A DNA stretch of 44,993 nucleotides from Thermoleophilaceae bacterium (lineage in GTDB: Bacteria; Actinomycetota; Thermoleophilia; Solirubrobacterales; Thermoleophilaceae): positions 1-44,993 of the forward strand of contig JAUJNF010000012.1 of assembly GCA_030446485.1 (NCBI GenBank). Reading direction: 5' to 3'. Positions within the stretch are counted from its first letter, which is position 1; every line of letters starts with the position of its first letter. The position numbers were made by a program, and so were the translations under genes. Positions 23,949 through 31,066 of the stretch are shown here, piece after piece. The notes under the pieces are model-generated. The model searched no databases and was not told where the DNA came from. It worked only from the letters and a program-made list of their open reading frames with translations.

Positions 23949-24388
23949 CTTCGTGTTCCTGCTGGCGCTGGGCGTGGACTACAACATCTTCCTGATGACC
24001 CGCGTGCGGGAGGAGACGCACGCGCACGGCACCCGGGAGGGCATGCTGCGCGGCCTCGCGGTCACCGGCGGGGTGATACGGCGGCGGGGTCGTGCTGGCG
24101 GGAACCCTCTCGGTGCTCGGCGGGCTGCCCCTCACCTTCCTCACCGAGATCGGCTTCGTGGCGGCCTTCGGCGTCCTGCTTGACACGTTCCTCGTGCGCT
24201 CGGTGCTGGTGCCGGCGTTGGTGCCTAGCCTGGGCGAAAGTACGTGGTGGCCGTCGTCGCTGGCTCGGTCGGCGCCTGCGAGCCCCGGCGGCGCGGACGG
24301 CAACGGCGCAGGACCGGTCGAGCACCCCGCCGTCGTCGTACCGGCGGACGGCAACGGCTCCGCGCGCGTCCCCGGCGCGCCCGGGTAG
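23914..24388 (+). pseudogene. 3'-terminal remnant of an MMPL/RND-type transporter, frameshifted
   Basis: Only the last part of an MMPL transporter is left: SDPSLPLFTFVFLLALGVDY, NIFLMTRVREETHAHGTREG, then, in another frame, AGTLSVLGGLPLTFLTEIGF and FGVLLDTFLVRSVLVPALVP. In family members these pieces are joined through a VITSAGVVLAGT-like stretch. Here the frame breaks near 24075-24095, where a few bases are missing after TGGVI. Roughly 600 N-terminal residues are absent, replaced by the truncated marR gene. There is no start codon of its own. The C-terminal tail is Ala/Pro/Gly-rich. It was probably a drug or lipid exporter controlled by the divergent MarR protein. Confidence 0.8.
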
Positions 24389-24436
24389 GCCCCCGCCTCG
24401 GTGAGCTGTCCCCGCCGGGCCGAGGGTCGGTACCAC

Positions 24437-24442
24437 TAGGCT
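24437..24442 (+). promoter_or_regulatory. Candidate -10 element (TAGGCT) for the EVE-domain gene
   Basis: TAGGCT is a common actinobacterial -10 form and ends exactly 7 bases before the GTG at 24450. There is no Shine-Dalgarno sequence, so the transcript is probably leaderless. Confidence 0.55.
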
Positions 24443-24449
24443 TCCGCCC

Positions 24450-24926
24450 GTGCCGAGCGGGCCGAAGAACTGGATCCTCACCGGCTCGCCCGAGAACGTC
24501 CGCGCCAGCCGCGAACGAGGCTTCAGCGTGATTGGCATGAAGGAGGGCCGACGCCGCCAGGCCGAGGAGATGGAGCCGGGCGACCGCATCTTCTTCTACG
24601 TGACCAAGGTGCAGGCCTTCGCCGGCGCGGTGAGGATCACGGGCGAGCTCTACGAGGATCGAACCCCCATCTGGCCCGGGAAGCCCGGCAAGGCCGACGC
24701 GTACCCGTGGCGGTTCCCGACCGAGCCGGAGATCGTGCTCGACGAAGCCGACTTCGTGCCCGCCGGTGAGCTCGCATCCGAGCTCGAGCACGTGCGGAAG
24801 TGGCCCGCCGAGCACTGGAAGCTGGCCTTCCAGGGCCAACTGCGGACGGTGTCCGATCCGGACGCGCACCTGCTCGACGAGCGCCTGCGGCGCCGGGCGA
24901 AGGCGCCGGCGCCGGCGCACGCTTGA
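24450..24926 (+). CDS. EVE-domain protein (UPF0310-like)
   Basis: A 158-residue cytoplasmic protein of the PUA-like EVE fold, which typically binds modified nucleobases in DNA or RNA. It opens with NWILTGSPENVRASRERGFS, then MEPGDRIFFYVTKVQAFAGA, the family core, and ends with strands and helices around LASELEHVRKWPAEHWKLAF. The signature GDRIFFYVT is clear. The start is GTG 24450. The tail is basic (RLRRRAKAPAPAHA). The stop overlaps the TTG start of the next gene. EVE proteins often sit near restriction or defence genes; none is seen here, so the role of this one is open. Confidence 0.85.
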   Translation: MPSGPKNWILTGSPENVRASRERGFSVIGMKEGRRRQAEEMEPGDRIFFYVTKVQAFAGAVRITGELYEDRTPIWPGKPGKADAYPWRFPTEPEIVLDEADFVPAGELASELEHVRKWPAEHWKLAFQGQLRTVSDPDAHLLDERLRRRAKAPAPAHA

Positions 24927-25300
24927 ACCACGAGCGCCACTACTCGCGCGCCGAGGCCGACGCGGCGCTCGGATGGGTGGCGGAGCGCCTGGAGCGCCTC
25001 CGCTCGGCGCGCGCGAAGCTCGGCGACGAGGAGGCCCGCGAGGCGCTCGGCGAGGCCGCGCCCGGCAACGGCGGCGGGGGGCCGGGGCGCGTGGTGTCCG
25101 AGGGCTTCCTCAGCCTGCGCCAGGCGTTGATGGAGCTGCAGGCGGTGGAGGTGGTGCTGCGTGACCTCGATCGCGGGCTGATCGACTTCCCGTCACTGCG
25201 CGACGGCCGGGAGATCTATCTCTGCTGGGAGGAGGGCGAGGACGAGATCGGCTTCTGGCACGAGCTCGAGGCGGGACATGCCGGGCGCCAGCCGCTCTAG
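24923..25300 (+). CDS. DUF2203-family protein
   Basis: A 125-residue protein that begins YSRAEADAALGWVAERLERL, continues with LRQALMELQAVEVVLRDLDR and GLIDFPSLRDGREIYLCWEE, and ends GEDEIGFWHELEAGHAGR. The pattern (N-terminal amphipathic helix, LIDFP, EIYLCWxxGE, WHE) matches DUF2203, a family of unknown function in actinobacteria and other bacteria. The start is TTG 24923, overlapping the EVE stop (TTGA), because the protein-like sequence begins there. Translationally coupled to the EVE gene and overlapped by the membrane-protein gene, so these three are one operon. A Gly-rich loop (APGNGGGGPG) interrupts the helix. Confidence 0.75.
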   Translation: MNHERHYSRAEADAALGWVAERLERLRSARAKLGDEEAREALGEAAPGNGGGGPGRVVSEGFLSLRQALMELQAVEVVLRDLDRGLIDFPSLRDGREIYLCWEEGEDEIGFWHELEAGHAGRQPL

Positions 25301-25895
25301 GCGCCGCGGGCAGGCAGGTACCGGCGGCTCCGGTCGCGCGCCGGGGCGCGCGCTCGCCGCGGACCGTTCCCGCGGCGCGCGCCGCGTCGGCCGGCCCTCC
25401 CCGGGCCGCCCGCCCCTGCTGACGATCTGGCGGCGCCTCGACTGGGAGCAGCGGGCCGCGGGGGTCGGTGCCGTGCTGCTGATTGTGAGCACCATAGGGC
25501 CGTTCTCGTTCGTGGAGGCCGCGGTGGTGCTGGTGGCCGCGGCGGTGCTTCTCCTCCTCGAGCGCCGCGCCGAGGAGCGCGAGTTCCACCTGCCCTTCGG
25601 TGACGGGGCGGTGACCGCCGCGGCGGGCGTGTGGTGCGCGGTGCTGATCGCGGTGCGGCTGTTCGACCGTCCGCTCGGTCAGGGGCTGCTGGCGCTGGCC
25701 TGTGCGGCCGTGCTGGTGGCCGCCGGGGCGCGGCAGCGAGCGGTCAGGCCCAAGGACGACCTGCCGGACAGCGAGCAACCGACGGAGCCGCTCGTGGATG
25801 ACCGCATCTGGCTAGCGCGTGAAGGCGAGGTACAGCGGGACGACGACCGTCGAGAGCATGATCATCCCGACGCCGATCGCGACCATCGTCTTTGA
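25278..25895 (+). CDS. Membrane protein of unknown function with basic N-terminus
   Basis: A 205-residue protein. The first 45 residues are Arg/Gly/Pro-rich and disordered. Three or four hydrophobic segments follow: AAGVGAVLLIVSTIGPFSFV, EAAVVLVAAAVLLLLERRA, GAVTAAAGVWCAVLIAVRLF and LLALACAAVLVAAGARQRAV. The hydrophilic tail after residue 155 overlaps the minus-strand small membrane gene by 84 bases, so the true C-terminus may be shorter. ATG 25278 lies inside the DUF2203 gene (23-base overlap). No family recognised. The frame continuing into an antisense gene is unusual here and may mean a base error near 25800. Confidence 0.6.
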   Translation: MPGASRSRRRGQAGTGGSGRAPGRALAADRSRGARRVGRPSPGRPPLLTIWRRLDWEQRAAGVGAVLLIVSTIGPFSFVEAAVVLVAAAVLLLLERRAEEREFHLPFGDGAVTAAAGVWCAVLIAVRLFDRPLGQGLLALACAAVLVAAGARQRAVRPKDDLPDSEQPTEPLVDDRIWLAREGEVQRDDDRREHDHPDADRDHRL

Positions 25896-26009
25896 CTTGT
25901 ACACGTGGCCCATCGTCCCGAGCAGCATGCCGATCCCGAAGGCGATGATGAACGGCGTCGGCGAGGTCTGGAAGTCGCCGCCCTGGGGCGGCAGCGCGGA
26001 GATGAGCAT
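25812..26009 (-). CDS. Small two-span membrane protein (65 aa)
   Basis: A 65-residue protein starting at ATG 26009 (GTG 26012 possible). It contains two hydrophobic helices: PFIIAFGIGMLLGTMGHVYK and MVAIGVGMIMLSTVVVPLYL, joined by a basic turn (YKSKT), a hairpin in the membrane. The N-terminus is short (MLISALPPQGGDFQTSPT). GGAGG is present on the minus strand about 10 bases before the ATG, and TACTTT lies 5 bases before it. The divergent neighbour is the MoxR gene, 21 bases away. No family is recognised with certainty. Confidence 0.65.
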   Translation of the reverse strand: MLISALPPQGGDFQTSPTPFIIAFGIGMLLGTMGHVYKSKTMVAIGVGMIMLSTVVVPLYLAFTR

Positions 26010-26014
26010 CACCG

Positions 26015-26024
26015 AAAGTATCCT
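26015..26024. promoter_or_regulatory. Overlapping divergent -10 elements
   Basis: On the plus strand TATCCT (26019-26024) ends 6 bases before the MoxR ATG (26031). On the minus strand TACTTT (complement of 26015-26020) ends 5 bases before the ATG at 26009. The two hexamers share two base pairs, so initiation in one direction should exclude the other. A minus-strand GGAGG lies in the same 21-base gap. Confidence 0.45.
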
Positions 26025-26030
26025 CCAAGG

Positions 26031-26933
26031 ATGAAGGGGATGCTCGAGACCGTCGAGGAGGCACGCGACGCGCTGTCGTCGGTGGGCTATCTGCCCGGCG
26101 AGTCGACGGCGCTCGTGTCGTTCCTGGCGGCGCGCCTCGGCAAGCCGGTACTGGTGGAGGGCCCCGCGGGCGTCGGCAAGACCGAGCTGGCCAAGGCGCT
26201 GGCCCGGGCGACGGGGCGCAAGCTCGTGCGGCTGCAGTGCTACGAGGGGCTCGACGAGTCGAAGGCCCTCTACGAGTGGAACTACCGCAAGCAGCTCCTG
26301 CGCATCCAGACCGAGGGCGACGCCGGCTGGGACGCCGTCCAGGACGACATCTTCGCCGAGGAGTTCCTGCTCTCCCGGCCGCTGCTGCAAGCCATCGCCG
26401 AGACCGAGCCGGTGGTGCTCCTGATCGACGAGATCGACAAGACCGACCAGGAGTTCGAGGCCATGCTGCTCGAGGTCCTGTCCGACTTCCAGATCTCGAT
26501 ACCCGAGCTCGGCGTGGTCGAGGCCAAGAGCACGCCGCTCGTGCTGCTCACCTCCAACAACACCCGCGAGCTCACCGAGGCGCTCAAGCGCCGCTGCCTG
26601 TACCTGTGGCTCGACTACCCGGACCTGGAGCGCGAGCTCGAGATCGTGCGACTGCACGCCCCGGAGCTGGGCGAGACCGTCACGCGCAAGCTCGTGGAGG
26701 TCGTGCACATGATCCGGGCGCTCGACCTGAAGAAGCCGCCGTCCATCGCGGAGTCGATCGACTGGGCACGCGCCCTGCTGCTGCTCGGCGCCGACGACAT
26801 CGACCAGTCGGTGCTCGAGCGCACGATGAGCATCATCGTCAAGCACCGCACGGACCTCGACGTGGTGGCCGAGCGGGTGGGCGTGAAGCTCTCGGGTGAG
26901 GCGTTCGCGGCACCGCGGGCCTCCACGGGCTAG
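26031..26933 (+). CDS. MoxR-family AAA+ ATPase
   Basis: A 300-residue AAA+ chaperone-type ATPase. Walker A GPAGVGKT is at residues 44-51, Walker B LLIDEID at 130-136, sensor 1 in PLVLLTSNNTRELTEALKRR (Asn plus arginine finger region), and sensor 2 in the C-terminal helical lid. MoxR proteins act with VWA-domain partners in metal insertion or complex maturation; the next gene encodes a CoxE-like VWA protein, as expected for the pair. The start ATG 26031 has a -10 6 bases upstream. Six bases after its stop the next gene may start. No CO-dehydrogenase or other cox gene is in the window, so the client is unknown. Confidence 0.9.
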   Translation: MKGMLETVEEARDALSSVGYLPGESTALVSFLAARLGKPVLVEGPAGVGKTELAKALARATGRKLVRLQCYEGLDESKALYEWNYRKQLLRIQTEGDAGWDAVQDDIFAEEFLLSRPLLQAIAETEPVVLLIDEIDKTDQEFEAMLLEVLSDFQISIPELGVVEAKSTPLVLLTSNNTRELTEALKRRCLYLWLDYPDLERELEIVRLHAPELGETVTRKLVEVVHMIRALDLKKPPSIAESIDWARALLLLGADDIDQSVLERTMSIIVKHRTDLDVVAERVGVKLSGEAFAAPRASTG

Positions 26934-26967
26934 CCCCTTGAGCGCCGGCGGCGGCCTGTACGGGGGC

Positions 26968-28332
26968 ATGCCTCCCTCCGGACCGCCCGGGCTCGCTCCC
27001 CGCCTGCTCGAGCTGGCCGACGCGCTGCGCGGCGAGGGGCTCGCCGTGGGCACCTCGGAGCTGCTGGACGCCTTCGAGGCGCTGGCCGCCGTGCCGTGGA
27101 CCGAGCGCGAGGACTTCCGCGAGGCCCTTGCCGCCACGCTCGCCAAGTCACAGGAGGACAGGCGGGTGTTCGAGATCGTCTTCGACCGCTTCTTCTTCCG
27201 CAGCGTCGAGCGGCAGGCTGTGGAGCGCGGCCTCAAGGAGGAGCGCTTCAGCGGCGCCGAGCGGCTCGACCTCGAGGAGCTGCGCGAGCGCATCGCCGCG
27301 GCCATCCGCGGCGGGACCGACGGCGAGATGAGCGACGCCGCCCGCCTGGCGATCGCAGCCTTCGGGCGCCAGGGCGAGGGGTCGGGGGTGATCGGCGTGG
27401 ACGTGCAGCGGATCCGGCGCACGCTCGGCCTGCGCTCCGAGGCGGGACAGCAGGCGCAGGGGACGCCCGACGCGACCGGGATCCCCCAGGAGCGCCTGCG
27501 CGAGTTCGAGCGGCACCTGCGCCGCGAGCTCGAGCGCGACCTGATTCGGCGGACGCGCTCCCTGCCGCCCGCCCGCCCGCTGTCGGACTTCGACCGCGCG
27601 CTGCCGACCGCGTCCTCCCAGGATCTCGCCGCGGTGCACCGCGTGGTGGCACAGCTCAAGCGGCGGCTGGCCACCCAGGGCCACGAGCAGCGCGGCCGCC
27701 GGGCCTCGACGCACGTCGACGTGCGGCGCACGATGCGTGCCTCGCTCGAGACGGGCGGCGTGCCGCTGCGGCTGAAGCACCGGCCGCGCCGCCCGCGGCG
27801 GCCCGAGCTGTACGTGCTCTGCGACGTGTCCACGAGCGTCACGAGCGCCAGCGTGTTCTTCCTGTCGGTGCTCCACGCCCTGCACGACTCATTCCGCAAG
27901 CTGCGCTCGTTCGTGTTCGTCGAGCGCATCTCCGAGGTCACCGACGTATTCGAGCGCGAGCGCAACTTCGCGGCGGTGTCGCACCGGATCGCCTCCGACG
28001 CCGGGGTGGCGGACGTCTCGGGCTACACCGACTACGGCCGCGTGTGGCTGGAGTTCCTCGACCGGGTGGTGGACGACCTCGACCCGCGCTCGACCGTGAT
28101 CGTCCTGGGCGACGCTCGCACAAACGGCCGCGACGCCCGCCCCAGGGCCTTCGGCGCGATGGCCGAGCGCGCCGGGCGGACGTTCTGGATGAACCCCGAG
28201 CCGCGCCTGTACTGGAACTACGGCGACTCGGTGATCCAGGTCTACGAGCCGTACTGCGATGGGGTGTACGAGTGCTGGAACACCAGGCAGCTGGAGGTGT
28301 TTGCCACGGCGTTGACGGAGCCGCGGCGGTGA
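26968..28332 (+). CDS. CoxE-like VWA-domain protein
   Basis: A 454-residue partner of the MoxR ATPase. The N-terminal half is helical (LLELADALRGEGLAVGTSEL; VFDRFFFRSVERQAVERGLK). The C-terminal half is a von Willebrand A domain with a MIDAS: DVSTSVTS (DxSxS, Asp about residue 286), Thr in VSGYTDYGRVWLEFLD and Asp in VIVLGDARTNGRDARP. Such proteins bind the MoxR hexamer and load metal cofactors or assemble enzymes. A long basic linker separates the halves (residues about 180-250). ATG 26968 is preferred because of the G-rich CGGGGGC before it; TTG 26938, just after the MoxR stop, is possible and would add 10 residues. Confidence 0.87.
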   Translation: MPPSGPPGLAPRLLELADALRGEGLAVGTSELLDAFEALAAVPWTEREDFREALAATLAKSQEDRRVFEIVFDRFFFRSVERQAVERGLKEERFSGAERLDLEELRERIAAAIRGGTDGEMSDAARLAIAAFGRQGEGSGVIGVDVQRIRRTLGLRSEAGQQAQGTPDATGIPQERLREFERHLRRELERDLIRRTRSLPPARPLSDFDRALPTASSQDLAAVHRVVAQLKRRLATQGHEQRGRRASTHVDVRRTMRASLETGGVPLRLKHRPRRPRRPELYVLCDVSTSVTSASVFFLSVLHALHDSFRKLRSFVFVERISEVTDVFERERNFAAVSHRIASDAGVADVSGYTDYGRVWLEFLDRVVDDLDPRSTVIVLGDARTNGRDARPRAFGAMAERAGRTFWMNPEPRLYWNYGDSVIQVYEPYCDGVYECWNTRQLEVFATALTEPRR

Positions 28333-28367
28333 GAGGGCCGGGGGCGCTAGGATGCCGGCTGTCATTC

Positions 28368-28467
28368 ACAGGGGGGCTCGCGGAAAGGCGGGCTGAGATA
28401 GCGCACTCGGGAGGTCCCGTCCGGCGCTGACCCTTCGAACCTGTGGGGTAATGCCCGCGGAGGGAGC
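28368..28467 (+). ncRNA. TPP (THI-element) riboswitch
   Basis: The conserved cores are present in order: GGCTGAGA (28391-28398), a variable stem, ACCCTTCGAACCTG (28430-28443), GGTAATGCC (28447-28455) and GCGGAGGGA (28458-28465, closing P1 with the G-rich 5' strand near 28370). These are the thiamin-pyrophosphate-binding loops of the THI element. The aptamer ends one base before the ATG at 28469, and AGGGAG in its 3' strand is the only ribosome-binding sequence. Ligand binding should therefore hide the ribosome site directly, without a separate expression platform. Any in-frame ATG inside the aptamer (28451) is not a start. Confidence 0.95.
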
Positions 28468-28468
28468 G

Positions 28469-29284
28469 ATGGAGACCGAGCTCAGGGCTCGACCGATAGA
28501 AGCGCAGGCCGCCGGCGAGGATGCGGTCGCCGTCCTGGTCAAGGGACTGGCGCGGCGGTACCCCGCCGGCCGCCGCGGTGAGTCGCTCGTGGTGCTCGAG
28601 GGCATCGACCTACGCGTGCGCCCCGGCGAGGTGCTCGGCATCCTCGGCCCATCCGGCTGTGGCAAGTCCACGCTGCTCGAGCTGATCGCCGGCCTGCAGG
28701 AGCCCGACGAGGGCGACGTGCGCGTCGAGGGCCACGGCGCCCCCGCCGAGCGGCTCGAGCGCTGCGCCTACATGCCGCAGCGCGACTGCTCCTGCCGTGG
28801 CGCGACGCCGCCGCCAACGCCGCCCTCGCCCTCGAGTCGCAGGGCGTCGGCCGCCGGGAGGCGCGCCGCCGGGCGGTCCCGCTGCTGCGTCGCTTCGACC
28901 TTGCGCAGTTCGAGCGCTCGCTGCCGAGCGAGCTCTCGGGGCATGCGCCAGCGCGTCGCCTTCGTGCGCACGCTGCTGGCCGGACGCCCCGTGCTGCTGC
29001 TCGACGAGCCGTTCGCCGCGCTCGACTCGATCACCCGGGCCGGGCTGCAGGAGTGGCTCGCCGAGGCCCTGACCGCTGAGGCGCGCACGGTCGTGCTCGT
29101 GACCCACGACGTGGACGAGGCCCTCTACCTCTCCGACCGCGTGGTCACCCTCACCGAGAGGCCCGGACGGGTGTCCGCGGAGATCGAGGTGTCCCACGGG
29201 CGGTCGCGGCCGCGGCGCGAAACCGTGACCGACCCGGCCTTCGCGGCGCTCCGGGCGCGGGCCATGGAGGCGCTCGAGTGCTGA
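28469..29284 (+). CDS. ABC transporter ATPase (thiamin-pyrimidine uptake), frame disturbed in the middle
   Basis: A 271-codon reading frame for an ABC nucleotide-binding subunit under TPP control. Walker A GPSGCGKST and AGLQEPDEGDV are near residues 60-90; Walker B LLLDEPFAALD, then the H-loop VVLVTHDVDEALYL, are normal. Between about 28786 and 28940 the frame is wrong. A base is missing after CGCGAC (28786) and two bases after CTCTCGG (about 28939), so the Q-loop-to-signature part reads as nonsense and LSGGM appears as SRGM. The other frame gives the expected LPWRDAAAN and LPSELSG. The losses total 3, so the ends stay in frame. A sequencing error is more likely than a real protein of this form. 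Confidence 0.85.
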   Translation: METELRARPIEAQAAGEDAVAVLVKGLARRYPAGRRGESLVVLEGIDLRVRPGEVLGILGPSGCGKSTLLELIAGLQEPDEGDVRVEGHGAPAERLERCAYMPQRDCSCRGATPPPTPPSPSSRRASAAGRRAAGRSRCCVASTLRSSSARCRASSRGMRQRVAFVRTLLAGRPVLLLDEPFAALDSITRAGLQEWLAEALTAEARTVVLVTHDVDEALYLSDRVVTLTERPGRVSAEIEVSHGRSRPRRETVTDPAFAALRARAMEALEC

Positions 29285-30037
29285 GGCGCCTCGGCCCGAC
29301 CCTGCTCCTGCTGGCCGCCGCCGTCGGCCTCTGGCAGCTCGTGGCCAGCCTCGACTCGGTCGACGACCTGCTGCTGTCCTCCCCCGGCGAGGTGCTTCCA
29401 GGGTCTCAAAGACGATCGCCGCCTCCTCGCCGACAACGCCCTCGTGACCCTCGGCGAGGTGCTCCTCGGCCTGCTGGCCGCGCTGGTGGCCGGGGTCACG
29501 ACCGCCGTCGCCCTGCACCTCGTGAAGTCGCTCCGCCAGGCCGCCTACCCGCTGCTCGTGGCCTCGCAGGCGATACCCATCGTCGTGCTCGCCCCCCTGT
29601 TCGTGCTGGCCTTCGACTACGGCATCGGGCCCAAGGTGGCCATCGTCGCGCTGATCTGCTTCTTCCCGATCACCGTGAACGTGCTCGACGGGCTGCGCTC
29701 GGTCGATCCCGAGCTGCGCAAGCTGATGCGCAGCCTCGGCGCCTCGCGCCTCACCACGCTGCGCAAGGTCGAGCTGCCGACTTCTCTTCCCTACTTCTTC
29801 AGCGGGCTGCGCGTGGCGGCCACCGTGTCGGTGATCGGAGCCGTGTTCGGGGAGTGGGCCGGCGCCGACGAGGGGCTCGGCCGGCTCGTGCTGCTGGCCA
29901 ACAACCAGCTCGAGACCCCGCGCGTGTACGCCGGGGTGGTGCTGCTGGCCGCCATGGCCGTGCTGCTCTTCGGCCTGGTGGTGCTGGCCGAGCGCCTGGC
30001 CGCGCCGGCGCGCAGGACGGGGAGGGCCTCGGCATGA
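29278..30037 (+). pseudogene. ABC transporter permease (SsuC/ThiX-like), +1 frameshift
   Basis: The transmembrane subunit of the same transporter. It starts with GTG 29278 (overlapping the ATPase stop) and reads RLGPTLLLLAAAVGLWQLVA through LLLSSPGEVL. A single extra base near 29396-29398 then shifts the frame. The correct frame continues from KDDRRLLADNALVTLGEVLL to the stop at 30037, including IVVLAPLFVLAFDYGIGPKV and the EAA-like loop RSLGASRLTTLRKVELPTSL that docks on the ATPase. With the extra base removed the product is about 253 residues, typical for this family. Coupled to the binding-protein gene by ATGA. As written it is broken; it could be a real mutation or a read error. Confidence 0.82.
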
Positions 30038-31047
30038 GGAGGCGGCCGATCGCCATCGCCCTGTTCGCCGCGCTGCTCCTGCTCGCGAGCGGATGCGGAG
30101 AGAAGGAGGAGTCGCTCGACCCGCGTGGCTCCGAGCGCCTCTCTCTCCTGCTCGACTTCTTCCCGAACGCCGACCACGCGGGCATCTACGCCGCACAGGC
30201 GGGCGGGCACTTCGAGGACGTCGGCCTCGACGTACGGATCCAGGCGCCCACCGACCCGGCGGCGCCGATCAAGCAGGTGGCGGCCGGCCGCGTCGACCTC
30301 GCGATCTCCTACGCGCCCGAGGTGCTGCGCGCCCGCGACCAGGGCCTGCGCGTGGTGTCGGTGGCGGCACTCGTGCAGCGTCCGCTCACCTCGATCATCT
30401 CGCTGCCGAGGGCCAACATCCGGGAGCCCGCCGATCTCGCCGGCAAGCGCGTCGGCACCGCCGGCATCGACTACCAGTCGGCCTACCTCAGGACGATCCT
30501 GGAGCGCGCGGCGGTGAGGCCGGGAAGCGTGGAGGAGCGTGACGTCGGCTTCAACCTCTCCCCGGCCCTGCTCGCCGGACGCGTCGACGCCGTGCTCGGC
30601 TCGTTCTGGAACTACGAGGGCACCGACCTGCGGCTGCGCGGCAGGGACCCGCGCATCATCCGGGTCGACGACGCCGGGATCCCGCGCTACGACGAGCTAG
30701 TGGTGGTGGCCAACGAGAGCTCGCTCGAAGAGCGCGGGGACGCCGTCCGCGCGTTCGTGGGGGCGCTCGCCCGCGGCACCCGCGACCTGCAGCGCAACCC
30801 GCGCGCGGCCCTCGACGGACTGCTCGAGGCCAACCGCGACCTCGACCCGAAGCTGCAGCGCGCGGTGGTCGACGTGTCGCTGAAGGAGGACATCTTCGTC
30901 CCCCCGAAGGGGAAGCCCTACGGCTACCACGAGCCCGCGGAGTGGGAGAGCTTCACGCGCTTCCTGCGCGAGCGGGACATCCTGGAACGCCTGGCCGACG
31001 CGCGCGAGGCCTACACGAACGACTACCTGCCGGGCCAGGGCCTGTAG
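30034..31047 (+). CDS. ABC transporter substrate-binding lipoprotein (ThiY/NMT1/THI5-like)
   Basis: A 337-residue periplasm-facing lipoprotein. The signal sequence RRPIAIALFAALLLLASGCG ends in a lipobox (ASGC, Cys about residue 21). The mature domain begins LSLLLDFFPNADHAGIYAAQ, the typical NMT1/THI5 opening (W/FxPNxxHxG), followed by FEDVGLDVRIQAPTDPAAPI, VDLAISYAPEVLRARDQGLR and the pocket stretch FWNYEGTDLRLRG. Homologues bind pyrimidine precursors of thiamin such as HMP or its formylamino derivative. It is the last gene of the TPP-riboswitch operon, so uptake of a thiamin precursor is the natural role. The ATG overlaps the permease stop. It is the only intact gene of the three. Confidence 0.88.
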   Translation: MRRRPIAIALFAALLLLASGCGEKEESLDPRGSERLSLLLDFFPNADHAGIYAAQAGGHFEDVGLDVRIQAPTDPAAPIKQVAAGRVDLAISYAPEVLRARDQGLRVVSVAALVQRPLTSIISLPRANIREPADLAGKRVGTAGIDYQSAYLRTILERAAVRPGSVEERDVGFNLSPALLAGRVDAVLGSFWNYEGTDLRLRGRDPRIIRVDDAGIPRYDELVVVANESSLEERGDAVRAFVGALARGTRDLQRNPRAALDGLLEANRDLDPKLQRAVVDVSLKEDIFVPPKGKPYGYHEPAEWESFTRFLRERDILERLADAREAYTNDYLPGQGL

Positions 31048-31066
31048 GCCGGCCGCCCGGCCCCTC

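Noticed and set aside
24450..25300. EVE and DUF2203 genes as part of a defence island
   Set aside because: No restriction, CRISPR, toxin-antitoxin or other defence genes are nearby. The neighbours are metabolic and membrane genes.
26031..28332. CO-dehydrogenase maturation cluster
   Set aside because: A MoxR/CoxE-like pair is present but no cox structural or molybdenum genes are nearby, so the pair is left without a specific client.
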